DNA from: Zunongwangia atlantica 22II14-10F7
GTDB lineage: Bacteria; Bacteroidota; Bacteroidia; Flavobacteriales; Flavobacteriaceae
DNA: 64,000 nt
Direction: 5' to 3'
NCBI RefSeq assembly: GCF_002094855.1
Contig: NZ_ARYN01000013.1
Location: 118,377-182,376 of the forward strand
The number at the start of each line of letters is the position of its first letter. The first letter of the stretch is position 1. This document shows, piece after piece, positions 37,901-46,582 of this stretch. A program made the position numbers and the translations under genes. The notes below the pieces were generated by a model. That model was not told where the DNA came from, ran no database searches, and was given only the letters and a program-made list of their open reading frames with translations.

Positions 37901-38321
37901 CATCTTTATTTTCTTCAATAGTACTATCCACTGGATCGTAAGTACTTGGTCGATGATGTTGTGGCCAGTTAAATTCTATTCCTCCAGAAATCCATGGACC
38001 GGTTAAACCTACTAGTGCAGGTTTGATCACATGATTGTAGTACACAAAATGACGCTCTCTTATTTTGTCGTAGGCCATCTGAATACGTCCTCCCAGTGCG
38101 GGTAGCACCATAATTTTGATATAGCGGTTTTCAATAAAAATGACATCCCACTCCTTATCTATTTTGGTATCGCTTATATGTTCAATCACGGGATTAGGAT
38201 ATACTGCTCCACTACTGGCTTGATACACTCTTTTCTCTAGAAAAACCGGATATTTTTCTGGTTCCCCTACCTCATAGGTTGGAATAACTACCTTTTCTTT
38301 CCAAGCTTTTACCTTTTCCAT
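34998..38321 (-). CDS. DUF5107-TPR protein, cytoplasmic, role unknown
   Basis: About 1107 residues. Possible starts are the ATG at 38321 (MEKVKAWKEKVVIPTYEVG, chosen because the conserved part begins there), the ATG at 38333 or a GTG at 38345. There is no signal peptide, so it should stay in the cytoplasm. Residues 1-350 form a DUF5107 beta-sandwich of the galactose-mutarotase type (FIENRYIKIMVLPALGGRIQ, GGIEFNWPQHHRPSTYDPV, WTWGNGDFGRAWDRNLTEKD). From about 460 to 1100 come ten or more TPR units (for example KKGQFEKALGYFNKAIETL and GDFEKALELIDKSL). It is inside the sulfatase/GH2 operon, 32 nt or more after a GH2 gene. A sugar-processing or sugar-binding role on imported products is inference. 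Confidence 0.75.
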   Translation of the reverse strand: MEKVKAWKEKVVIPTYEVGEPEKYPVFLEKRVYQASSGAVYPNPVIEHISDTKIDKEWDVIFIENRYIKIMVLPALGGRIQMAYDKIRERHFVYYNHVIKPALVGLTGPWISGGIEFNWPQHHRPSTYDPVDSTIEENKDGSITVWVSEVERMFRTKGMAGFTLHPDKAYLEIKAQLYNRTPHPQTFLWWANPAVAVNDHYQSVFPPDVHAVFDHGKRDVSEFPIAKGEYYKVDYSPGTDISRYKNIPVPTSYMAIKSEYDFVGGFENDSKGGLLHVADHHVSPGKKQWTWGNGDFGRAWDRNLTEKDGPYIELMCGVYTDNQPDFSWLQPYEEKSFKQYFMPYYNVGVVKNANKDVLLNLEEQNGETSLKIHVTGTYKNSRVVLKSEKEIFIEKTLDLNPESVFEECVEIDNTHYKELLAEVYDRDGNLMISWSPNGDAQEEIPEPAKAAKQPEDIETVEQLYLRGLHLEQYRHATYIPTDYYLEALSREPKDVRNNNAMGLWLLRKGQFEKALGYFNKAIETLTQHNPNPYDGEPFFNKGVTLKFLGRNKEAYDAFFKSCWNAAWQDAGYFNLAQIDCIKGDFEKALELIDKSLIRNWHNHKARHLKVIILRKMGRKEEAQKLIEASLNIDQFNFGILFECYLSSQKQEDLKYFENILRYNSHNYIEFSLDYAQAGFYSEAMQLLSVYINNSRDIYPMAAYFMGWYAIQNKNNEVASDWFKRAQSLNIDYCFPNRLEEVIVLEAARNFNPKDSVAAYLLGNFWYAFKQYKNAQECWETSIKYDGVNPICLRNLALLYYNKNNQKGLAREYLEKAIKIDNKDARVLMELDQLYKKMNVSVEERLKLLQDNKKLTNSRDDLYLEQIALLNHKGEFEKALQFLEKRQFHPWEGGEGKVPFQHITLHVEIAKNFISEGDYQSAIEHLSAAQEYPHNLGEGKLFGAQENDIFYWLGCAYDGLHEEELAKLNWEKAAEGLSDPSPAIFYNDQQPDKIFYQGLALLKLGRQKEAEKRFDNLLNYGKQHLNDDVKLDYFAISLPDLLIWEEDLNVLNNIHCNYLIGLGEFGLENKKASISAFKEVLKMDLYHLPAKIHLAMIEGKEDVVEVTK

Positions 38322-38377
38322 TTTAAAAATCATTTTACTGACCACCTATTAACTGCGGCGACCTGTTTATTAATTAT

Positions 38378-41209
38378 TTATTTTCCGTAAATACTTCTAA
38401 CATCACTCAGAGCCACTTCATTTTGTGGATTGAATTCTTTAGAGCTTATATATTTTTTTAAACTGTACAGTAATTGTTGAGCCTCTAATCTATTTTCAAT
38501 ATTGGTGTGGAGGTCTACACCTGAAATCAATAGCTTTCCTTTTCCGACTTTTGCTTCAAACAACAAGGCTAGCCTTCTATTTTCAAACCAATCATCTATT
38601 ATTCTCACAATTGGTTTTAAATCGGAGCTAAATTCATCCAACACTATAGCATTACTATGACTCATAGCATCCCACCATTGCCAGTTAGAATGATATTCCG
38701 TTGGAAAATCTTTTAACGCGGGGTGCTCGGGATTACAGAGAATTCCTAATGTATGCGGTTTCTGTCCATTAGTCCAGGACGTATTCCAAAAGATACTGGA
38801 AAAACCTACAGCAATATCTCCCCCTTTACCAGAGACCACAGCACCTTTAGAAGGATTAAGCAGAACTTTACCTCCATTTTCGAGGTAATCAATTGTACCT
38901 GTGTCCAAGGTTTCAACTACCCGAAAATCGGTTTCAGGTATTTCAGATTTTTCGGCAGGATATACCCAAAGATCCCAATCATTTGTATAATCTCCTACGG
39001 CTACACTTAGGTTTAACTTACTAGCTTTATTAATATCCTTAAAAGAAACTGAAATTTCTCCCAGATCAATTCCATTTCCAATTGGAATTGTTTTGCTAGA
39101 GAAGGCTCCTTCAGCGAAGGTTTTACCATTCTCAAATTCAAGAGTCCAAGTTGATGTCACATTTTCTAAAATCTCTTCTCCGAAATGGGCAATTTCTACC
39201 TTAGCGTATAATGTATCAGTGTTTTTAAATGTCCTTTGCTTTATTCTTACTAAGGGTACCGTTTGACCAGAAAAAGACTTAAATTCATCGGGTGAGACGT
39301 AGCCTTTCTCATCCCAAAACGCATCTAGTATCCCAACCAAAGCAGTTCCCTGACCGGGAAAGTCGTGTAAATCCAATAACTGGAAACCTGCAAAATCTTT
39401 TGTTCTTAAAGCTGCTTCAATGTCTGCTTTATAGCAGAGGACCTGTAACTTACCGGAAGCTAACATGAGGCTATCGGCCAGATGGCCCATATGGTTATCC
39501 TCCAGAGTTTCTTTAAAAATTTCAAAATTTTTAGGTTTTAGAATTCCTGTATATTTAGGTAATTCTTTAAAATTCGGATATACACACCATTGTCCAATCT
39601 CATGACTCACTACAGGCATTGATGTTGAATCAATAATCTCCTGATAATCAAAAACGGTTTGCGGAGGTTCCCTATTAATAATACTATTTAAATTTTGATT
39701 CCATTGCTGAATCCTTGGTTTTGGTGTGTTCCAATAATCGGCGTTCTTAATATAAGGATAGCCTGCTCCGCTAGTATATACTTTAGTATTGTCCTGGTTT
39801 TTAAAGTGCTCTACAAAATTTATAAGATATTCTTTATGCTTTTCTCCACTCGGTTCATTTCCATGAGCCATCATAACAAATGACGGATGATTTCCATAAG
39901 CATCCAATATAGCTTGCGCTTCTTTATACAGCCATTTATCAATAGGTTTTCCATCACCAACTACCGTCCACGCAGAAGCTTCTACCTGAAGATAAATACC
40001 AGCTTCATCTGCTGCATTAAAAGCCGCTTTCGGAGGACACCATGAATGAAAACGCACGTGGTTTAAACCGTGATCTTTAATGATACTGAAAATCCTTGCC
40101 CATTCTTCTTTATTCGTTGGAGGGTATCCGGTTTTAGGGAAAATTGCAGATTCCAGTGTACCCCTTAAAAAAACGGGCCGACCATTAATAACAAAATGTT
40201 TGTCATCAGCTTTAAAATCCCGCATACCAAAACGAACTTTCTTGCTATCTTCACCTTTTTTGGAATTCAGCTTTAAATTCATTTCATATAAATTGGGGTT
40301 AAATTCATCCCAAAGCTCTACACTATCTCCCATTGGATAGGATATAGATACGGTTTGGGATTTACTTACTGAATATTTATTTTCTATTTCACCAGTATCA
40401 ACCTCTACTCCTTCGATATTATTAGCTGAAAGTTTAAGTTCTACAACTTGGGAAGAATTAGAAGTATTGATTATTTCTGCAATGACTTCAACCTCCTTTT
40501 TGGTAAAATCTGGCTTCACTCTTACCAGATCTATGTATACTTTGGGCTTTGCAACTAGATGTAAATCTCCTATCAGACCGTTCCAGTTGCTTTGGGTATT
40601 ATCAGAAATACTATGTGCATCCTTTCCTACATTTATATGCTTAATCCTATTGTCTACACGAATACTAATTCGATGCTTCCCTGGTGAAAGCAAATCAGTA
40701 AGGTTGTACATATGCGGAGTAGCAAGTAAATTTTCGGCTCCCACCTTCTGACCATCAATCCAAAGTGTAGTTTCCCAGTGGGCACGTTCCAAATCCAAAA
40801 ACACATTTTTTTCATTCCAGTCTTTTGGAATTTTAACTGTTTTCTGGTACCAGGCAGCACCGTAATATTTTTTCTCAGGACTAAGCCAAGAGGATATTTT
40901 TATATTGCCAGGTTGCCGGTATTCTGCATATTTCTCATCTCTATACCAAAGGCTATCGTTCCACATATTAGCCGTCCAATGGGTATGAAGGTCAATATCG
41001 TGGCCTTTACCATTTTCAGCCATTGATCCTGGCAGAGATATAGAATCTTCTAATGATTTTTTGAACCATTCCTCATCTTCACCAAGATCCAAAGAATCGA
41101 TTCTAAAATTCCAGTTTCCAGCTAAATCTATTCTTGTAGATTTATCCTGACAGGATAATAAAACAAAAAGTAGACTTAAAAAGGCGATATGTTTAATTGG
41201 TAGTTTCAT
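38378..41209 (-). CDS. Glycoside hydrolase family 2 lipoprotein (second paralogue)
   Basis: 943-residue lipoprotein (LLFVLLSCQ, Cys20). Its architecture matches the paralogue at 28673-31462: sugar-binding domain (about 25-220), Ig-like domain (225-330), TIM barrel (about 335-625). The acid/base Glu452 is in VMMAHGNEPSGE and the likely nucleophile is Glu537 in PVVSHEIGQWCVYP; LLDLHDFPGQGTALVGILDA is also shared. An N-terminal insertion of about 35 residues (DLHTHWTANMWNDSLWYRDE) is not in the paralogue. The start overlaps the esterase stop by four bases (ATGA). Two diverged copies in one operon suggest two different linkages or differently decorated substrates. Confidence 0.87.
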   Translation of the reverse strand: MKLPIKHIAFLSLLFVLLSCQDKSTRIDLAGNWNFRIDSLDLGEDEEWFKKSLEDSISLPGSMAENGKGHDIDLHTHWTANMWNDSLWYRDEKYAEYRQPGNIKISSWLSPEKKYYGAAWYQKTVKIPKDWNEKNVFLDLERAHWETTLWIDGQKVGAENLLATPHMYNLTDLLSPGKHRISIRVDNRIKHINVGKDAHSISDNTQSNWNGLIGDLHLVAKPKVYIDLVRVKPDFTKKEVEVIAEIINTSNSSQVVELKLSANNIEGVEVDTGEIENKYSVSKSQTVSISYPMGDSVELWDEFNPNLYEMNLKLNSKKGEDSKKVRFGMRDFKADDKHFVINGRPVFLRGTLESAIFPKTGYPPTNKEEWARIFSIIKDHGLNHVRFHSWCPPKAAFNAADEAGIYLQVEASAWTVVGDGKPIDKWLYKEAQAILDAYGNHPSFVMMAHGNEPSGEKHKEYLINFVEHFKNQDNTKVYTSGAGYPYIKNADYWNTPKPRIQQWNQNLNSIINREPPQTVFDYQEIIDSTSMPVVSHEIGQWCVYPNFKELPKYTGILKPKNFEIFKETLEDNHMGHLADSLMLASGKLQVLCYKADIEAALRTKDFAGFQLLDLHDFPGQGTALVGILDAFWDEKGYVSPDEFKSFSGQTVPLVRIKQRTFKNTDTLYAKVEIAHFGEEILENVTSTWTLEFENGKTFAEGAFSSKTIPIGNGIDLGEISVSFKDINKASKLNLSVAVGDYTNDWDLWVYPAEKSEIPETDFRVVETLDTGTIDYLENGGKVLLNPSKGAVVSGKGGDIAVGFSSIFWNTSWTNGQKPHTLGILCNPEHPALKDFPTEYHSNWQWWDAMSHSNAIVLDEFSSDLKPIVRIIDDWFENRRLALLFEAKVGKGKLLISGVDLHTNIENRLEAQQLLYSLKKYISSKEFNPQNEVALSDVRSIYGK

Positions 41210-41934
41210 TCTTTAAAATATTCACTAAAAATCAAATCGGCTAACAGTTGATGCCCCTTTTGGTTTATATGATTATTCTGTGCCATAAAAGCTTTAAGTT
41301 GCTTAACCGTCGATAATTCTTTAAACATTTGGTAGCTATCAATTAACCCCACTTCATACTGTTCAGCTAGATCTCGAATCTGTTCTGCGTGCTTAGCTAA
41401 ATTTGAATCTGGATTAGCAATATCTTCTCTTAAATCTGGTGTAGGGGTTAGAAGAATTACTTTTAGCTTTTTGGAAAGTGCAATTTCAATCATCTTTTTC
41501 CAGGCAGCTTTAGCTGTCTCCAGTCCAATGCCACGGTCGTTTAAAGCATAGTCTATAAAGAGCACATCTGGTTTATATCTTAGTACCTCATCTTTGAACC
41601 TCCTGGCTCCTTGTTCTGCCTGTTCTCCTCCAATTGATGTAGTTATCACATTAACCACCGAATATGGATAGTAATCATTTATATTTTTTAGTGTTCGAAA
41701 TGGATATGAATTTATTCGATCGACCACACCTCCAGTTGTATACCCGGTAGGAACCGAATGCCCATGAAAAACAAGGTTGATCGTCTTGTTATTAGGCCAT
41801 TTCTTTTCAAGGTCCATTTTTAAAGAATCAAGATATGTTTCCCCATTTGCTACTTGCGAATTACAATCCTGCATTCCAACAATCTGAAATAAACCAAAGA
41901 AAATAATTATGATATGTACTTTATAAATTTTCAT
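41206..41934 (-). CDS. SGNH/GDSL-type hydrolase, probable carbohydrate esterase
   Basis: 242 residues with a hydrophobic signal (about 1-25, possibly a lipoprotein at Cys24). Block I reads LVFHGHSVPTGY, so the nucleophile would be Ser60 in GHS instead of GDS. Block III is DYALNDRG with Asn132. The C-terminal block is QNNHINQKGH (His222), where the usual Asp of DxxH is Gln219, so a Ser-His arrangement is more likely than a full triad. SGNH esterases remove acetyl groups from glycans. It overlaps the GH2 gene by four bases and follows the MFS gene by 2 nt, so it is part of the operon. Given the altered motifs, confidence in activity is moderate. Confidence 0.75.
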   Translation of the reverse strand: MKIYKVHIIIIFFGLFQIVGMQDCNSQVANGETYLDSLKMDLEKKWPNNKTINLVFHGHSVPTGYTTGGVVDRINSYPFRTLKNINDYYPYSVVNVITTSIGGEQAEQGARRFKDEVLRYKPDVLFIDYALNDRGIGLETAKAAWKKMIEIALSKKLKVILLTPTPDLREDIANPDSNLAKHAEQIRDLAEQYEVGLIDSYQMFKELSTVKQLKAFMAQNNHINQKGHQLLADLIFSEYFKE

Positions 41935-41936
41935 GT

Positions 41937-43379
41937 CTAAACTTTTACCTCTTTTCCAGATTCTCTCTGACTTATTTCTGCTTCCTTCCCAGTCAATTCA
42001 ATTTCAATTTCTTCCAAACTCTTCCCTTTAGTTTCCGGTAATTTCTTTTGGATAAAGACGAAGCCTAAAACACAAATTCCACTATATACCCAAAAAGTTC
42101 CTGATGCTCCCAAAGCATTATTAAGGATGGGAAAAGTAAAAGTAAGTATGAAGGAGGCTACCCAAAGGGAAAAGGTTGCTATAGACATTGCTGCACCGCG
42201 CAGTCGGTTTGGGAAAATTTCTGAAAGCACAACCCACGTGATCGGTGCTAATGACATTGCATAAATTCCTATTGCGATGATTACTAGAAGTAACACAGGC
42301 CAGCCAGTGAACTGGAAATAATAAGCCCCGCCTAAAATTGCATAAACTACGGCCAAACCAATAGACCCCAATAACATCAGTTTTCTTCTTCCCCAGCTAT
42401 CAACTGTTCGCATTGCAATAAAAGTGAAAATAAGATTTACACTTCCTGTGATTACGATATTAAAGAGCATATCACCTACACTATAACCGGCAGCAGTGAA
42501 AATTTCTTCCGCATAATTGAAAATAATATTTATCCCACACCACTGCTGAAAAATTGCCAGTACAATTCCAACAATAATAATAGGTTTAACCTTTGGGTTA
42601 CGGAAATCTGAAAAACTTATTTTCCGTTTATTATTTTGATTTAATGTGAATTGAATATTTTTTAATTCCTTCCTCGCATATTCTAAACCTCCAATTTTCC
42701 CTAAAACTTTCTGTGCTCTGTTGTCTTCTTTTATTTTCACCAGGAAACGGGGACTTTTTGGCACAAAAAACATTAGCAAGAAAAAAGCTCCCGCGGGAAT
42801 AAGTTCTGCCCAAAACATATAGCGCCAGCCTACTTGACCATTCCACGATTGCAGAACACCTGTAGCAGAAAGAGTTTCAGGTATAGACTCTGCAATAAAA
42901 TAATTAGCAATCTGGGCAGCGAGAATTCCAATAACAATTGTCAATTGATTAATAGCTACAAATTGGCCGCGATATTTTGCTGGTGCTATTTCAGCGATGT
43001 ACATTGGTGATAATGTAGATGCTAATCCAATCCCCAGTCCTCCAATCAATCTATAAATAATAAAAGGGGTAAAATTATCAACATAACCAGTCCCAAAGGC
43101 CGATAAGGAAAACAAACCAGCCGAGAATATCAGTGGGAGCTTACGTCCATACCGATCTGCAACAAACCCTGAAAGTACAGCACCAAAAATACAACCAACC
43201 AGTGCACTACTCATGGCCCAGCCCTGTAATGATGGCATAGTATTTATCTCAAAGTAGAGTTCGTAGAATGGTTTGGCACCGCCTATTACTACCCAGTCAT
43301 AACCAAATAAGAAACCTCCCATTGCAGAAACTAAGGCTAGAAAAAGTAAATAGGTGAAATTGAATTTTGTCTTCTCCAT
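41937..43379 (-). CDS. MFS sugar porter
   Basis: 480-residue inner-membrane transporter with about 12 helices. Sugar-porter signatures: GGFLFGYDWVVIGGAKPFYE in helix 1, GFVADRYGRKLPL (GxxxDRxGR type), GLASTLSPMYIAEIAPAKYRG, the PESPR-like VPKSPRFLVK, QQWCGINIIFNYAEEIF and PETKGKSLEEIE near the end. Relatives such as XylE and AraE carry xylose, arabinose or galactose by proton symport. It sits between GH30 and the esterase with 7 and 2 nt gaps, so it is co-transcribed. It probably imports the monosaccharide or disaccharide released by the periplasmic enzymes. Confidence 0.93.
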   Translation of the reverse strand: MEKTKFNFTYLLFLALVSAMGGFLFGYDWVVIGGAKPFYELYFEINTMPSLQGWAMSSALVGCIFGAVLSGFVADRYGRKLPLIFSAGLFSLSAFGTGYVDNFTPFIIYRLIGGLGIGLASTLSPMYIAEIAPAKYRGQFVAINQLTIVIGILAAQIANYFIAESIPETLSATGVLQSWNGQVGWRYMFWAELIPAGAFFLLMFFVPKSPRFLVKIKEDNRAQKVLGKIGGLEYARKELKNIQFTLNQNNKRKISFSDFRNPKVKPIIIVGIVLAIFQQWCGINIIFNYAEEIFTAAGYSVGDMLFNIVITGSVNLIFTFIAMRTVDSWGRRKLMLLGSIGLAVVYAILGGAYYFQFTGWPVLLLVIIAIGIYAMSLAPITWVVLSEIFPNRLRGAAMSIATFSLWVASFILTFTFPILNNALGASGTFWVYSGICVLGFVFIQKKLPETKGKSLEEIEIELTGKEAEISQRESGKEVKV

Positions 43380-43386
43380 TTGAAAT

Positions 43387-44955
43387 TTATTGGTTTTTGA
43401 TTGTTCCGGTAATGGTTATTATACTTCTAGGTAGAATTTCGATAGATCTTCCTTTATTTTCTTTTAAAGCTAGATTCTTATGAGTTGAAGTTTCATAGAC
43501 CTTTTCAAAGGTGACTTCTCTATTATTTACCTGCAATGTTTTGGGATTTTCACTATAATTTATAGCAACTATAACCAATTCATTGGTTATAGAATCCTTA
43601 TAAGCGGAAACCATAATATCTTCATACTGTTCATTCAAAGATTGATCTAAATTTAGATCAGCTGAAATTCTTTGCATCCCTGGCTTTACAAACCTGGAAA
43701 AATTGCCTAGAGCCCACAATAGTTTAGAATCGTGAAATTCTCCATCATATTTCAAGGACTCTCTATTGTACATATCTTCAGGATTTCCTGTATCCAGATA
43801 GATCAGACCATCCTTAAAATCTGCAATTGTCAAAGCCGTCCACCATTGCCAGGATTTAGCATTTGCTAAGGTTAAATCAGCATGGATAACACGAGCTACA
43901 TAAAGTGCAGTACCCATTCCCAAATCCCTTATGCCCCCTCCTCCTATATCGTCATTCTTCTCTAGGATACAGAATTCACTTTGCCAATAGCCAAGATTAT
44001 TCTTCTTTAATGATTGATTTAAATCCTGTCTAATGCGAATCAAACTATCCACAGGCCAGGTAGTAAAATAACTATGACCGGAAACTGTAAGCTGCAAGCT
44101 TTTTAAATTTCCAACATATGTTTCCTTATTCTTTTTGCTTCCAAAGAAATCTTCAATTTGATTACCCCGCTTAGGTCTGTTAAAATCTGAATAGAGATAT
44201 CTTAGATCAGCAGCTTCAGGGATAATGATTTCCGTTTTCAGATCATTCTTACTAATTTTACTATCTAATAATTCAACCAGCTCTGAGATATTTTCATTAG
44301 TTGCAGGTGTTCCTTCCTGAGTAGCTTTTTCCCAGTCCCATTGTGGCTCATTAATTGGACTGAGATAATCGAAACTTATTCCTTCTCTCTTGAAATGATC
44401 AAGAAATTCTACCAGAAAGTTCGCGTAATCATCATAAAATTCAGCTTTCAAATTTAAATTACCATCAGTTCTATTGTTCCAGCCTTTATTATTATCTGCC
44501 CAAAAAACGGGCGCCGCGATGGAAAAGGCTAGAAACTTTTCTACACCATAATTCTTTGCTTTTTGGAGGAACCATTGCTGTCCTTCTTGTTTAGACCAAT
44601 CGTAATTTCCATTTTGATCTACAAATGATTCCCCACGTCTCCACTCATTTTGAATACCTGAATTTTCACCTTGTTCTGCGGTCCCCGCACTTATGTAAAA
44701 TCTCCAAATGGAAAGTCCTATCCCCTTAGGGTTTCCTTGCTCATCATTTTCCTTGCTAAAAAGCAACTCTGCGATTTTTTCTTTTTTTGCTTCCGGCCAA
44801 TTATTGCCAACAAATTGAGCTCTCCAAGCATCAGAAGCACCAAAGCCTTCTATTTGCTGAAATTCATTATTAAGATCTATTTTCACTTCAATAGTCTGCG
44901 CCTTGATAGAAGTGCAAAAAATTATAGTAAAAAAGTAGAATATATTCGCTTTCAT
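43387..44955 (-). CDS. Secreted glycoside hydrolase family 30 enzyme
   Basis: 522 residues with a signal peptide (about 1-20, TSIKAQ). The GH30 (clan GH-A) (beta/alpha)8 barrel plus beta domain is clear: QIEGFGASDAWRAQFVG near residue 35, acid/base Glu203 in LSPINEPQWDW, LQLTVSGHSYFTTW, and nucleophile Glu327 in GYWQSEFCILE. Members of this family include xylanases, beta-1,6-galactanases and beta-glucosidases. The closest type by feel is the Bacteroidota group that includes endo-beta-1,6-galactanases, but I cannot confirm a subfamily. It lies between the GH-A lipoprotein gene (63 nt) and the MFS gene (7 nt), and would cut the polymer after sulfate removal. Confidence 0.87.
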   Translation of the reverse strand: MKANIFYFFTIIFCTSIKAQTIEVKIDLNNEFQQIEGFGASDAWRAQFVGNNWPEAKKEKIAELLFSKENDEQGNPKGIGLSIWRFYISAGTAEQGENSGIQNEWRRGESFVDQNGNYDWSKQEGQQWFLQKAKNYGVEKFLAFSIAAPVFWADNNKGWNNRTDGNLNLKAEFYDDYANFLVEFLDHFKREGISFDYLSPINEPQWDWEKATQEGTPATNENISELVELLDSKISKNDLKTEIIIPEAADLRYLYSDFNRPKRGNQIEDFFGSKKNKETYVGNLKSLQLTVSGHSYFTTWPVDSLIRIRQDLNQSLKKNNLGYWQSEFCILEKNDDIGGGGIRDLGMGTALYVARVIHADLTLANAKSWQWWTALTIADFKDGLIYLDTGNPEDMYNRESLKYDGEFHDSKLLWALGNFSRFVKPGMQRISADLNLDQSLNEQYEDIMVSAYKDSITNELVIVAINYSENPKTLQVNNREVTFEKVYETSTHKNLALKENKGRSIEILPRSIITITGTIKNQ

Positions 44956-45018
44956 TCAACTCAGTGTATTGTATTCGTCATTCAGTTAGTAAATTGATCG
45001 TATCTTTTAAATTCCTCT

Positions 45019-46458
45019 CTAATTAATACTTCCTTTAAAGACCAGTTTAATAATTTGATAGGAACCCTCTTCGTTAATTCTGAACTGAACTTCATTTTCA
45101 TAATCTATACTGGCAGATGCTGTTTCTACTCTATATGGCGCCGCTTTGGCTGTTTCTGTATAATCATCTGGAACAAACTTTTCAGCCACCTCAATAGACT
45201 CTACATTAAACCCCTCAAAAACTAGTTTGATATCTGTTGCATCCCTATCTTTTCCCGGAACATAAACCACTAAAGTTTGATCATCCTGTAACGCTGCTGT
45301 GATTTGAAAATTCCCATCACTAGTACTTACAACTTCGCCAGTAAAAGAATTTGATAAATCGGAAAATATTTGTCCAACAGGAAATGTTTTTGAAAAATTC
45401 CAATTAAACACTCCTACTCCAGGAATGGAAGAGTTTACTGGCGGCCAAAATGCTGCCGCATCTGTACCGGCCATAGCATAAATTTGAAAAATATCTGGAA
45501 TTATATTTGCTGCTTCCATATAGAGCCTTCTTTCATTATAATCCCTTGAAGGCATCCATTCAGATAAGTATATATAATTTCTCTCTGGATTAAAATTATC
45601 AGCAGATTCTTCTATCCGCTGCTGAAGGTCCACCATATTATGGGTGTCGGTTTGATAACCAACATAAGTATGCAAGGCCACCCCATCAATTTCTTCGTAA
45701 GCTTTAGTGAATTGTTCTTTCATCTCGGTGAATTCATTCGGTTTAGTATAATCACCATTGATCAGTAGTTTAAAATTTCGCTCTGGAAATTCTTCACTGA
45801 TATATTCTGCTATGTTCATTGCAACTGTAGTATACTTAGTCAATTTCTCAGCTCTATTTACACCTCCTGCATATTGCAACCACCATTCATTTCCAATTTC
45901 AACAATTCCTATTTCATTCACGCCCGCCATGGTAATAGCGGTTTTGGCTGTTTCTTCAAGTTCAATCAAAGCTTCATTAAATGAAGCTGAATTTAATTCA
46001 TGATTCATAGCTATAGCGGTAGGTAGAACAATACTATAATTTTCAATATTAGATTTCACCGTATTTATGTCAGCACCCGGCTCCTCAGGTTTATTATCCC
46101 AAGTTGGGGTAGTATTGGTTTCCCAATCATAAAATTCTGATTCCCAACCCCCAGGGAATCTCAACAAAGTACCGCCTAAGTTTTTATATTCTTGACTAAA
46201 AGCTGTGAATTGGGTACTGGGTATTTGCCTCCAGTCGTTGTTCAGCCCAAAAATCAATGGGTTTATTTCTTTTCTATTAGAAACATTAATTGAAAAAGTA
46301 TCTCCGGTGAATTCATTCTCTTCTTCTACCTCCTCTTCAGCTTCTTCTTCAGGAATTCCATATTTAGGATCCATAGGATCTGTAGCATCTGGACTACATG
46401 AAAAAAAGATCACCAGGATTGTTAAAACACTTATAGTTCTTATTTTTAAATATTTCAC
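45019..46458 (-). CDS. Clan GH-A-like lipoprotein, unassigned glycoside hydrolase family
   Basis: 479-residue lipoprotein (VIFFSCSPD, Cys21) with a very acidic linker (EEEAEEEVEEENE, about 37-49). A TIM barrel of the GH39/GH51/GH79 type follows: INPLIFGLNNDW, LLRFPGGWESEF near residue 98, acid/base Glu191 in IVEIGNEWW, and nucleophile Glu300 in NYIYLSEWMP. The C-terminal ~110 residues are beta-rich. I could not place it in a CAZy family from sequence alone. The surface lipoprotein signal and its place right after SusD suggest that it makes the first cuts in the polymer. The substrate is unknown. Confidence 0.7.
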   Translation of the reverse strand: MKYLKIRTISVLTILVIFFSCSPDATDPMDPKYGIPEEEAEEEVEEENEFTGDTFSINVSNRKEINPLIFGLNNDWRQIPSTQFTAFSQEYKNLGGTLLRFPGGWESEFYDWETNTTPTWDNKPEEPGADINTVKSNIENYSIVLPTAIAMNHELNSASFNEALIELEETAKTAITMAGVNEIGIVEIGNEWWLQYAGGVNRAEKLTKYTTVAMNIAEYISEEFPERNFKLLINGDYTKPNEFTEMKEQFTKAYEEIDGVALHTYVGYQTDTHNMVDLQQRIEESADNFNPERNYIYLSEWMPSRDYNERRLYMEAANIIPDIFQIYAMAGTDAAAFWPPVNSSIPGVGVFNWNFSKTFPVGQIFSDLSNSFTGEVVSTSDGNFQITAALQDDQTLVVYVPGKDRDATDIKLVFEGFNVESIEVAEKFVPDDYTETAKAAPYRVETASASIDYENEVQFRINEEGSYQIIKLVFKGSIN

Positions 46459-46582
46459 AGTTTTTTTTTTAATTAAACTAGTCTTTCAATCTAAATTGAT
46501 CTTATCTTGATATCATTTACCTAACCCAGAAATAGTTGGGAAGTATAAGTTTATAACCTATTTTTTAAATATCTTCTGTTTA

